From contig CADCGD010000023.1 in the NCBI GenBank assembly GCA_902800925.1, positions 1 through 34,755 of the forward strand: 34,755 nucleotides of DNA, given 5' to 3'. The translations under genes and the position numbers were made by a program. Below the pieces are notes generated by a model. That model did no database searches, was not told the DNA's origin, and saw nothing but the letters and a program-made list of their open reading frames with translations. Shown here one piece after another: positions 24,869-30,821 of the stretch. Origin of the DNA: an uncultured Bacteroidales bacterium. GTDB taxonomy: Bacteria; Bacteroidota; Bacteroidia; Bacteroidales; Bacteroidaceae. Within the stretch, counting starts at the first letter, position 1. Each line of letters opens with the position of its first letter.

Positions 24869-25033
24869 ATGTTAGGAATAGAGTCACCCAGGAAGCCCAT
24901 TACGGGTCAATTTGCGAAAGAACTTCGTGAAGCGCTGGTTCGTGCTCGTACAGGCAATTTGAATCAGTCGGAAAAAGAAAGTGTTCTTCGTTCAGAAAAG
25001 GTGTCGCGAAAGTACAATGCAGTCTGGAAATAA
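24869..25033 (+). CDS. Small basic protein, possible antitoxin of the GNAT pair
   Basis: A 54-residue ORF, MLGIESPRKPITGQFAKELR to YNAVWK, rich in Lys and Arg and mostly predicted helical. Its last 17 bases overlap the start of the GNAT gene, and both share one promoter. This small-basic-protein-then-GNAT order with overlapping ends is the layout of AtaRT/TacAT-type toxin-antitoxin modules, but the protein is shorter than usual RHH antitoxins (about 80-95 residues) and no RHH motif is recognisable. Function is inferred from context only. Earlier in-frame codons exist but ATG 24869 fits the promoter. Confidence 0.6.
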   Translation: MLGIESPRKPITGQFAKELREALVRARTGNLNQSEKESVLRSEKVSRKYNAVWK

Positions 25034-25595
25034 CGAAGAATATATAGACTTGATATTTGAAAGAATTGATGATGCATCAGTTCTTTCAAATTTTTATTGT
25101 GGCATTCCTGATATGGATGATTTTATCCACGAGAAGCTTCAAGGATATCTTAACAGGACTGGATGTGAAGCTTATGTCATCAAGCAAAAGGACGAGATTG
25201 TTGCCATGTTGTCCCTTGGTAATGACACGCTGAATTTGGACGATGACGATAAGGATGACATGAAGTCTGGGGTCATTCCAAAGCCCACCATTGCATTGGA
25301 GGACCAGTCTTTCCTTGCGGAAAAAGAATTCCCCGCGGTCGAAATTACTTATCTTGCAGTTGAAAAGGAAAGACGTGGTCAAGGCATTGGCGAGTATATC
25401 ATCAGCCAGGTCGAAGCTAAGGTCTTGCGTGACAATCCTGAATGTGAATTCATAACGGTCGAGGCTTATAAGACCAAGGATTACTCTGCTGTCGGCTTCT
25501 ATAATCGATGCAATTTTACACCTGCAGAACAACCTTTAGGATACAAAGACACATTGCGGATGTACAAAGTCCTACATCCCATTCATCGTCAGTAA
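25017..25595 (+). CDS. GNAT-family acetyltransferase, possible toxin
   Basis: A 192-residue protein with the acetyl-CoA loop ERRGQGIGEYI near residues 120-130 and the C-terminal VGFYNRCNF block of GNAT enzymes. The N-terminal DDASVLSNFYCGIPDMDDFI resembles the F-x-C-G...L/M-D-x-F/W-L signature of tRNA-acetylating toxins (TacT, AtaT). ATG 25017 is chosen over 24981 because it starts the conserved region and gives a translationally coupled 17-bp overlap. A non-toxic acetyltransferase cannot be excluded. Confidence 0.75.
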   Translation: MQSGNNEEYIDLIFERIDDASVLSNFYCGIPDMDDFIHEKLQGYLNRTGCEAYVIKQKDEIVAMLSLGNDTLNLDDDDKDDMKSGVIPKPTIALEDQSFLAEKEFPAVEITYLAVEKERRGQGIGEYIISQVEAKVLRDNPECEFITVEAYKTKDYSAVGFYNRCNFTPAEQPLGYKDTLRMYKVLHPIHRQ

Positions 25596-25726
25596 TTGCC
25601 ATCAAGACCTAAAGGTCCGCAGTCTTGTCGCATGTTTTTGACAAAAAATCGAAGAGAATGTACTTGTATTGAGATTTTGGGTATGTCACTCACCTCATCC
25701 CCTTGACATTATCCCAATTTTAATTC

Positions 25727-25740
25727 TGGCGAATTCGCCA
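25727..25740. other. Perfect 14-bp palindrome TGGCGAATTCGCCA
   Basis: The palindrome lies in the 220-bp gap between two converging genes and is flanked by AATT on each side at one-base distance. It could be an operator or a cruciform; no gene start is near. Confidence 0.5.
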
Positions 25741-25815
25741 CAATTAGAAACCAAGCAGGTCTGAACAGCTTCAAAATCAGCGTTTAGTTATGTTAGGGGA
25801 CTGTCATGACATATT

Positions 25816-26274
25816 TTACTGCCTCAACATTCGTTTCACATGCCCTTCATCAATTAGCACGAAAACTTTTCCCATGATGCCTATCGTCACAGGCAGATTA
25901 GTGCCTTCGTAGTTCAGCAAGCCAATTGTCACTACATGGTAATCACGCACCTTCATGTGACTCTGCAGATAGAAGCCTGCCGTGTTCATCGCCAAGCCCT
26001 TGCCTAGTTCCGTGACCTCCGTCAAATCAATATCAGTGCCCAGCTGCTCCAGCGTTGCTTCATCGATGCCTTCAATACCCAACTCTGCCAGTTTTTCGGC
26101 ACCCATTTGAGCCATGGTCTTTTTCACATTATCACTAGTCACCTCCTGGTCTACCACATTCTGTGCCAATCCAATCATGGCATCATAGTGCTCCTTTGGC
26201 TCTGGCTTGGTCAGTACCATTGCCACCAGCGCCAGACCCAATACGAAAGTCACAATTATAAATAACTTTTTCAT
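25816..26274 (-). CDS. DUF4359-like exported or membrane-anchored small protein
   Basis: A 152-residue protein with one N-terminal hydrophobic segment (MKKLFIIVTFVLGLALVAMVLTKP) followed by KEHYDAMIGLAQNVVDQEV and a C-terminal YHVVTIGLLNYEGTNLPVTIGIMGKVFVL block. This combination matches what I recall of DUF4359 proteins (LTKP...HY...; GxxG...VTIGxxGxVF). Function unknown. A -7 box lies just upstream. Confidence 0.65.
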   Translation of the reverse strand: MKKLFIIVTFVLGLALVAMVLTKPEPKEHYDAMIGLAQNVVDQEVTSDNVKKTMAQMGAEKLAELGIEGIDEATLEQLGTDIDLTEVTELGKGLAMNTAGFYLQSHMKVRDYHVVTIGLLNYEGTNLPVTIGIMGKVFVLIDEGHVKRMLRQ

Positions 26275-26298
26275 TCTTCTTTATCTCTATATCGACTG

Positions 26299-26306
26299 CA
26301 AATATA
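26299..26306 (-). promoter_or_regulatory. Probable -7 box of the DUF4359 gene
   Basis: Minus-strand TATATTTG, 25 bp before the ATG. No clear -33 box. Confidence 0.45.
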
Positions 26307-26373
26307 CAACTATTTTTACTAATAAGTTTGCAAAAGACGAAAAAAGATAATCCATAGTACGTTAGGCAAGACA

Positions 26374-26385
26374 GTATCTGTCCCC
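26374..26385 (-). repeat. REP-like motif GGGGACAGATAC
   Basis: Minus strand. It sits inside an inverted pair ACAGT (26371-26375) and ACTGT (26386-26390), with an outer AGTAC/GTACT pair. Related to the motif at 24313. Confidence 0.35.
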
Positions 26386-26454
26386 ACTGTACTCCCTACG
26401 AGCGATAACCTATAAGTATTAAGCAAACTGGAATTACGATTTTCTTTCGTAATC

Positions 26455-26486
26455 TTTGCTCGTTTACGAAAAAATATGTAATTTTG
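26455..26486 (+). promoter_or_regulatory. Promoter of the GlsB-like gene
   Basis: TTTG (26455-26458), 20 bp, TAATTTTG (26479-26486). A TTACGA/TCGTAA dyad (26434-26439 with 26447-26452) lies just upstream of the -33 box and could be an operator. Confidence 0.7.
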
Positions 26487-26531
26487 CAAATACTAAACGT
26501 AGAATGTTCAAACAATAAATATTAGCAAGAT

Positions 26532-26771
26532 ATGGGTTTAATAGGTTCAATTATCATTGGATGTCTGGCAGGTTTCTGTGCAGGCAAGCTGATGAAAGGT
26601 GGTGGATTCGGATTTATTATGAATCTGGTGTTAGGTCTTTTTGGCGGACTCGTTGGAGGCTGGCTGTTCGATCAGTTAGGTATCACATGGGGTGGTCTGC
26701 TTGGCCAGTTGGGTACTGCCATTGTTGGCGCAGTAGCCATCCTCTGGGTCGCATCACTCATCAAGAAGTAG
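26532..26771 (+). CDS. GlsB/YeaQ/YmgE family small membrane protein
   Basis: A 79-residue, very hydrophobic, Gly-rich protein with three membrane helices. The motif GCLAGFCAGKLMKGGGFGFIMNLVLGLFGG contains the family signature GxxAGxxAxxxMxG...G..G..LG..G. Members are stress-associated inner-membrane proteins of unknown mechanism. It has its own promoter and terminator and is monocistronic. Confidence 0.92.
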   Translation: MGLIGSIIIGCLAGFCAGKLMKGGGFGFIMNLVLGLFGGLVGGWLFDQLGITWGGLLGQLGTAIVGAVAILWVASLIKK

Positions 26772-26781
26772 AAAACATAAA

Positions 26782-26811
26782 GCAGGCTGAAGGCAATTGG
26801 CTTCAGCCTGC
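26782..26811 (+). terminator. Terminator after the GlsB-like gene
   Basis: An 11-bp perfect stem GCAGGCTGAAG/CTTCAGCCTGC (26782-26792 with 26801-26811). The same stem plus flanking sequence is repeated at 27866-27940. Confidence 0.75.
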
Positions 26812-26870
26812 AATGTTAAATATCAGAATGAATCATGAGAGGAATCAAAAACCCGGCCTTTCTGATTCTG

Positions 26871-27158
26871 CTATGCATAAACCTCTTCTTCTTTATGCAC
26901 CACTTCTAATATTGGAGCATCAAGAGCCTGTTCAATAGACACAAGCGTGTCGATAGTAAAATTATGCGTGCCACGCATCCATTTACTAATTTCTGCCTCT
27001 TTCTTACCCAACTGCAAGGCCAAGTCCTTCTGTTTCAGACCCTTTTCTGTCAATATCTCATGGATACGATCCACAATTTGGAAAGATAGTTCCACTCTTT
27101 CTCTCACCTCTGGACTCACCGACTTGCGACGAGCCTCCAAAATACTACTCCTTTTCAT
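26871..27158 (-). CDS. XRE-family HTH antitoxin, HigA-like
   Basis: A 95-residue protein. The central helix-turn-helix (about residues 35-70) reads LTEKGLKQKDLALQLGKKEAEISKWMRGTHNFTIDTLVSIEQAL. The preceding toxin-like gene overlaps it by 14 bp, in HigB-then-HigA order. It probably binds its own promoter at 27663-27694 as the antitoxin. Confidence 0.85.
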   Translation of the reverse strand: MKRSSILEARRKSVSPEVRERVELSFQIVDRIHEILTEKGLKQKDLALQLGKKEAEISKWMRGTHNFTIDTLVSIEQALDAPILEVVHKEEEVYA

Positions 27159-27636
27159 TACGTGTAAATTTTAAATTTCCTATTATTTCTTTGTCAACCA
27201 AAACCAACGAGCCATCACTCATACGCGATGATATAAAACGACTCGTATCAATCAAGAGTTTTACATAAGGAGCGAGTTCTTCGCTTTCCTGCCACTTGGC
27301 AGTGTCCTTGATGCCTCCGTTCCCGAATACCAAAATCTTGTCCGACAATCGCAAACAATATAAGCGTACTTTGTTACCTACGTCTATGGGAATTACACCC
27401 ACACCATCGCCATATCTACCTTCCGGGCGGAAATATCTTTCCAAAGCCCCAGTCTCAGCAATCTTATCCATCCAAGCGATAATAACATCAATCTCCTCAT
27501 CGTATTCACATCCAATGGGGAATTTCTCAAAGAACGATTCAAGCTCTGTCAACTCCTTGCCATCCATGTGAATGCTGTAGAAGTTCACTTTATCGTACTC
27601 CTCAACAAGTTCAATCCTATAATGTTGCTCAGCCAT
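27145..27636 (-). CDS. Putative HigB/Gp49-like toxin of a HigBA-type module
   Basis: A 163-residue protein whose central part (VRLYCLRLSDKILVFGNGGIKDTAKWQESEEL) resembles the RelE/Gp49 pattern of a core strand, a short turn, and a GGxK motif. N- and C-terminal parts are not recognised. It is first in a two-gene operon with an overlapping XRE gene, which supports a toxin role. The identification rests on context and weak similarity, so a non-toxin partner is possible. Confidence 0.6.
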   Translation of the reverse strand: MAEQHYRIELVEEYDKVNFYSIHMDGKELTELESFFEKFPIGCEYDEEIDVIIAWMDKIAETGALERYFRPEGRYGDGVGVIPIDVGNKVRLYCLRLSDKILVFGNGGIKDTAKWQESEELAPYVKLLIDTSRFISSRMSDGSLVLVDKEIIGNLKFTRNEKE

Positions 27637-27662
27637 TTCTTAACTTTTAAGTTATTTCGCTG

Positions 27663-27694
27663 CAAAGATAAGAACTATTTGTGAAACTTCCAAA
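27663..27694 (-). promoter_or_regulatory. Promoter of the HigBA-like pair
   Basis: Minus strand TTTG (27691-27694), 20 bp, TATCTTTG (27663-27670), about 27 bp upstream of the toxin start. Confidence 0.75.
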
Positions 27695-27779
27695 TAATTA
27701 ACCTAAAAATTAAGTCCCCCCCCAATGTTTTTGATTCCCTCATACTTCAGCCATCTTCTTAAGTAATTTTCATCATCAC

Positions 27780-27839
27780 CTGAAGGTCCGTGGCTACGTC
27801 GCCATGTTCTACGAGACCCAGACCTGGACAAAAAAGTAA
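27780..27839 (+). pseudogene. Remnant of a second DUF2147 gene (last 20 codons)
   Basis: It encodes LKVRGYVAMFYETQTWTKK then TAA and matches 24705-24764 at 53 of 60 bases. Most differences are synonymous third positions, so it comes from a paralogue that was under selection, not from a fresh copy. No start or upstream homology remains; sequence to the left is unrelated. Confidence 0.85.
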
Positions 27840-27865
27840 GGTCAAGCCACACAAGCGATAATCTA

Positions 27866-27940
27866 TAAGCATAAAGCAGGCTGAAGTTATATCGACTTCA
27901 GCCTGCATTATTAAATATCGGAATGAATCAGGGGAAGAAT
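27866..27940 (+). repeat. Second copy of the GlsB terminator region
   Basis: Hairpin GCAGGCTGAAG (27876-27886) with CTTCAGCCTGC (27896-27906), then TTAAATATCGGAATGAATCA. The copy at 26778-26845 has the same stem, different loop, and TTAAATATCAGAATGAATCA. The two copies are direct repeats that bracket the HigBA-like module. The rest of the 27637-28439 gap holds the promoter, this relic and the RNA candidate. Confidence 0.8.
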
Positions 27941-27992
27941 CATCACTGTCCCTGGTGTCCTTATCCCGTGCTATCTTATATATGAGACAGTA

Positions 27993-28000
27993 CAAAGATA
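27993..28000 (-). promoter_or_regulatory. Orphan -7-like box
   Basis: Minus-strand TATCTTTG with no recognisable gene downstream on that strand. Possibly a relic promoter. Confidence 0.25.
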
Positions 28001-28204
28001 CAAAATCAAATCGGAAAATTTTAAAATCGCTGTATCTCATTGAAATTTAAATACTTAATTAACGTTCGGAAGAATTTAACCGGACACTAGTGATATATAC
28101 TATTATATATAGGGAGGATAATGACATTGTCATTGGAAATGTTAAAAATGAAGTCCAAAAGACAGTTATTTTGTAGTTGTCTATGATTTTTGATTTATTT
28201 TGTG

Positions 28205-28212
28205 TACATTTG
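28205..28212 (+). promoter_or_regulatory. -7-like box upstream of the structured RNA
   Basis: TACATTTG followed by C, 7 bp or so before the proposed RNA start. No clear -33 box. Confidence 0.4.
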
Positions 28213-28218
28213 CACCTG

Positions 28219-28395
28219 CATCTTGGTATGCATACATATTTGCTCAATCGCTCTCGAATCACCACCTCGAAAAGATACGAGCAAAAGAATATACATTGGG
28301 AACGTGCCCATAATGGCGCGGACTTATCCCATAGTATATTCGGCTTGTGGTGAGCCTGAGAGCGTATGGCGAGGGTCTGCGCTTTCTTTTTTAAG
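28219..28395 (+). ncRNA. Candidate structured RNA with long rod-like fold
   Basis: Nested pairings on the plus strand: 28249-28255/28358-28364 (7 bp), 28259-28265/28347-28353 (7 bp), 28287-28294/28334-28341 (8 bp, GAATATAC/GTATATTC), 28297-28301/28327-28331 (5 bp), 28304-28308/28315-28319 (5 bp). The order is strictly nested, with a small side hairpin CTCG/CGAG (28266-28281) in an asymmetric internal bubble. The region ends in TTTCTTTTTT. An alternative 8-bp stem 28316-28323/28375-28382 next to this T-run would form a terminator. The rod with an asymmetric central bubble recalls 6S RNA, but no family was recognised. Ends are estimates from the -7-like box and T-run. Confidence 0.55.
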
Positions 28396-28439
28396 TTAGT
28401 GCATGACATAAAGACTGTATTAACTTAAAACAGATAATT

Positions 28440-29024
28440 ATGAGTGACATTCTTAGTATTTTGACCAAAGACGAAAAGGATTTTATAGAGAAGTACGGGA
28501 TAAGCCCGTCAGACATTTATGATGCTCGTGGTGAAATCGTAAAGGTGTATCACGATAAAGCAAAAGCTCTTGGATGCAAATTTGTTGTCAATAGCTGTAT
28601 GTATGGACACAGATTAAAAGACCGAAATGGTCATTGTATTGTGTGCCATCCTAAATATATTACATACCAAAAACGTGAGACTAATGGCGGTATTTTGTAT
28701 ATAGCCAAATATGACAAATATTGTAAAGTCGGAATAATAGAAAGTAAGCGGACTTCAGTTGAAGCATTAATCAGACATCGTGAGTATCAGTTGAACAGCG
28801 AAGATGGCTATGGGGGATATGTCGGGTGGAAGATTCCTAAATACTGGATTGTTGATAAGAATATTGGGAAAGTAGAGCGTGGAGCACACATTTTACTGAA
28901 TGATTATAAGGTTGATAGTTATTATTGGCACAGCGCAGAATTAACACCAACAACGGAGCTTTTTAAGTGTTCATTAAAGAAAGCGGAAGAAGCTGTTCTT
29001 TTGTCATTGGAAACTAATAAATAA
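28440..29024 (+). CDS. GIY-YIG/T5orf172-like protein with N-terminal Cys/His cluster
   Basis: A 194-residue, A/T-rich gene. After about 50 residues comes a Cys/His cluster (CMYGHRLKDRNGHCIVCHP) that could bind zinc. A T5orf172-type region follows: ILYIAKYDKYCKVGIIESKR in place of the YIG-type strand pair, an Arg a few residues on, and VERGAHILLNDYKVDSYYWHSAELTPTTELFK, which resembles the family's late Glu/His segment ending E-x-F. Such domains occur in phage and mobile-element nucleases. Function and partners unknown. It lies 15 bp before no terminator and 36 bp before the next gene, so the two may be co-transcribed. Confidence 0.55.
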   Translation: MSDILSILTKDEKDFIEKYGISPSDIYDARGEIVKVYHDKAKALGCKFVVNSCMYGHRLKDRNGHCIVCHPKYITYQKRETNGGILYIAKYDKYCKVGIIESKRTSVEALIRHREYQLNSEDGYGGYVGWKIPKYWIVDKNIGKVERGAHILLNDYKVDSYYWHSAELTPTTELFKCSLKKAEEAVLLSLETNK

Positions 29025-29060
29025 AGCCGACGGGCAACGGCATATAAACGCCTAACTGAA

Positions 29061-29669
29061 ATGATGAAAAATTTATTCGTATTGATTTTGGCAATGTTGC
29101 CATTTCTAAATGTTGAAGCACAACAAGATTCTGAGGGATATACTGATGTTACGCATAATCTAAGAAGTGGTTACGTTTTACGAGAAATCAAAACGCCATC
29201 CGTAAATATCAATAACAAACTCGTTGTAAACGATGGTGATAATTCTAATGTCATTTTGTCTTATTACAATGAATTGACTTCAACAGTTTTAAAGAATGGA
29301 AATAAAGTCGATATTTACAAAATATGTTTTTCTATAGAAGATAGTAGCAGTTTCCACATTGCTGAGAATGGCCGTTTACTTATAAAACTTGGTAATAATA
29401 AAATTGTTACACTTAGTGCTTGGCGCGATTCTGATGCAGATAGCATAAAAAATGGTAAGTATCATGCAAATGTAGAATACAAGATTACAGCAAAACAGCT
29501 AGATACAATAATAAAGAAGAATGTAAAGAAGTTTAGAATAGAAAAAATAATGGGGGAATTTATTGACATTGAACCTGATTTTAATGTTTCTGAGACTACA
29601 AAGGAATTTAAAACTGGATTATATGATAGGTTAAAGAATAAGAAAGATTCATTTACTTCAGGTTTTTAA
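29061..29669 (+). CDS. Secreted protein of unknown function
   Basis: A 202-residue protein with a clear signal peptide (MMKNLFVLILAMLPFLNVEAQ); translation could also start at the second Met (29064). The mature part is rich in Asn, Lys and beta-strand-like stretches (KLVVNDGDNSNVILSYYNEL, KIVTLSAWRDSD) and has a Lys-rich C-terminal helix. No family recognised. Codon use is A/T-rich like the gene before it and unlike the housekeeping genes on either side, which suggests acquired DNA. Confidence 0.7.
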   Translation: MMKNLFVLILAMLPFLNVEAQQDSEGYTDVTHNLRSGYVLREIKTPSVNINNKLVVNDGDNSNVILSYYNELTSTVLKNGNKVDIYKICFSIEDSSSFHIAENGRLLIKLGNNKIVTLSAWRDSDADSIKNGKYHANVEYKITAKQLDTIIKKNVKKFRIEKIMGEFIDIEPDFNVSETTKEFKTGLYDRLKNKKDSFTSGF

Positions 29670-29732
29670 TTTGTTTTTGATTTTTTTTGCGGACTATTGT
29701 TGGCACCAAGCAAAAAGACAACGATTTCCAAA

Positions 29733-29745
29733 GACTCCGTCCCCC
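29733..29745 (-). repeat. REP-like motif GGGGGACGGAGTC
   Basis: Minus strand, inverted relative to GGGACGGTTCC at 29933-29943, so the pair brackets about 200 bp. Not accompanied by a transposase. Confidence 0.35.
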
Positions 29746-29823
29746 TTTAATGAAAAGGCTCTGCATATCTTTATCGATTGTAGGGCCTTAATTAATGAGC
29801 AAAGAAACAACCATTCTGTGTTG

Positions 29824-29854
29824 CAAAGGTAAAAAAAATAGTTGAAATGACCAA
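29824..29854 (-). promoter_or_regulatory. Orphan promoter on the minus strand
   Basis: Minus strand TTG (29852-29854), about 20 bp, TACCTTTG (29824-29831). No minus-strand gene follows before 28440. It may make antisense RNA against the secreted protein gene, or be a relic. Confidence 0.4.
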
Positions 29855-29907
29855 GAGATAATTCTGCTTGTAATGTTTAGAAATAAACTTTGAAAAGGTA
29901 CTTAACT

Positions 29908-29945
29908 AAAAAAACTGGGACTCGTAAAAAACTGGGACGGTTCCG
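29908..29945 (+). repeat. Direct repeat AAAAAACTGGGAC with a REP-like motif
   Basis: AAAAAACTGGGAC occurs twice (29909-29921 and 29926-29938). The second continues into GGTTCCGGTGATCC. It resembles REP-like motifs elsewhere in the window. Confidence 0.45.
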
Positions 29946-30017
29946 GTGATCCACTTGGCGTGTCGGCATGGTTAGGAACATATGACACCCTGTAGGATGA
30001 TACTCTGAAAAAACTAA

Positions 30018-30048
30018 AAGCGAGCCACTGATTAACAGTAGCTCGCTT
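30018..30048 (-). terminator. Terminator downstream of the relic gene
   Basis: Stem AAGCGAGC (30018-30025) with GCTCGCTT (30041-30048), one mismatch, then ACTG/CAGT, 5-nt loop. The minus strand continues TTTAGTTTTTT. It lies just after the relic reading frame ending at 30091. Confidence 0.75.
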
Positions 30049-30090
30049 AATGTGTAAGGGGGCATCATTTGTATAATATATTCGGTTTTG

Positions 30091-30225
30091 TCAGGCCGAC
30101 TGTCCCTCAAGTTCTGCAAGGTTTCTCTCTATCTCCTGCATGGTGCTTTTGTGTCTGCGCCATCCTATCCAGTCACAGAAGAGGTCGGTAAAGAAGCCAA
30201 GGGCCACAAAGAAGATGCCAAGGAA
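30091..30225 (-). pseudogene. C-terminal relic of a small membrane protein
   Basis: A 44-codon open stretch on the minus strand reads FLGIFFVALGFFTDLFCDWI, then GWRRHKSTMQEIERNLAELE and GQSA, and ends in TGA. It has a membrane helix followed by a charged, coiled-coil-like helix. An in-frame TAG precedes it and there is no start codon, but the coding character and the terminator 43 bp after the stop suggest the 3' end of a former gene. No family recognised. Confidence 0.5.
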
Positions 30226-30274
30226 CTATATATCCCAAGTTGAAAACGAATCAAAAATCGCAGCTGTTTTGATA

Positions 30275-30307
30275 ATTATCCAAAAACGATTATCTTTTTT
30301 GGATAAT
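30275..30307. other. 12-bp perfect hairpin
   Basis: ATTATCCAAAAA (30275-30286) pairs with TTTTTGGATAAT (30296-30307), 9-nt loop. It overlaps the palindrome GATAATTATC (30271-30280), and GATTATC recurs in the loop. No T-run follows on the plus strand. It lies in the 1150-bp gene-poor stretch 29670-30821. Confidence 0.55.
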
Positions 30308-30450
30308 AAGACACTGGGGCCTGGAACTGATGGCATAAACGCAGAGTCTGTCATTCGAAATCCCAGTCCGTTTCGTAGTAGTGGAATCGGACAGTTCCGC
30401 ACTTGAATATTTATGCGGTTTTTGTTTTGAAGACCTGAAAATTTTGTGAT

Positions 30451-30767
30451 AGAGACTGACAGACTGACAAAACCCCGATGTACAGGGCGTTTGCAGTCAT
30501 TTTGGAGACTGACAAGACTGACAGGAGACTGACAACCATTTATGCGTTGAATTTTCTAGAAAAACGAAGGAATTCTCTAGAAAATTTCTGTGTTATACAG
30601 CTGATTTAAGATAAATTCTCTAGAGAATTTTCCACTTATACAACTAAAACGTGACGAAATATAGCTAATATTTGGCCCAAATGTTGTCAGTCTTGTCAGT
30701 CTCTAAAAGACTGTCAACAGACTGCAAATGCCCTGTACATCGGGGTTTTGTCAGTCTGTCAGTCTTT
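30451..30767. mobile_element. 317-bp inverted-repeat (MITE-like) element with phased CTAG palindromes
   Basis: The outer 35 bp are a perfect inverted repeat (30454-30488 with 30730-30764), containing ACTGACA repeats and CCCCGATGTACAGGGC. Further inward TTTGCAGTC and a 19-bp block GAGACTGACAAGACTGACA also match between arms, separated by small indels. Both arms carry ACTGACA repeated four or five times. The roughly 150-bp centre has three palindromes around CTAG: TTTTCTAGAAAA (CTAG at 30556), TTCTCTAGAAAA (30577) and TTCTCTAGAGAA (30620), spaced 21 and 43 bp, close to two and four helical turns. No ORF lies inside and no clear target-site duplication was found. It could be a non-autonomous transposon, or a regulatory or replication site. 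Confidence 0.7.
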
Positions 30768-30821
30768 AACTCATTTTTTTCCACCTTTGTGACAAATAAT
30801 CTATAATCAATCGTAATAATC

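Noticed and set aside
27716-27723. Run of eight C as a possible phase-variation tract
   Set aside because: It lies outside any reading frame and not at a promoter spacer, so no switching role can be supported.
29877-30119. 80-codon minus-strand open frame
   Set aside because: Crosses a terminator hairpin and a REP-like repeat; no signal, domain or promoter.
30312-30365. tRNA-like sequence containing TTCGAAATCC and CTGGG/CCCAG ends
   Set aside because: The T-arm does not pair and no anticodon arm can be built.
30140-30406. 88-codon plus-strand open frame
   Set aside because: Antisense to the relic membrane-protein end and through a 12-bp hairpin; no coding character of its own.
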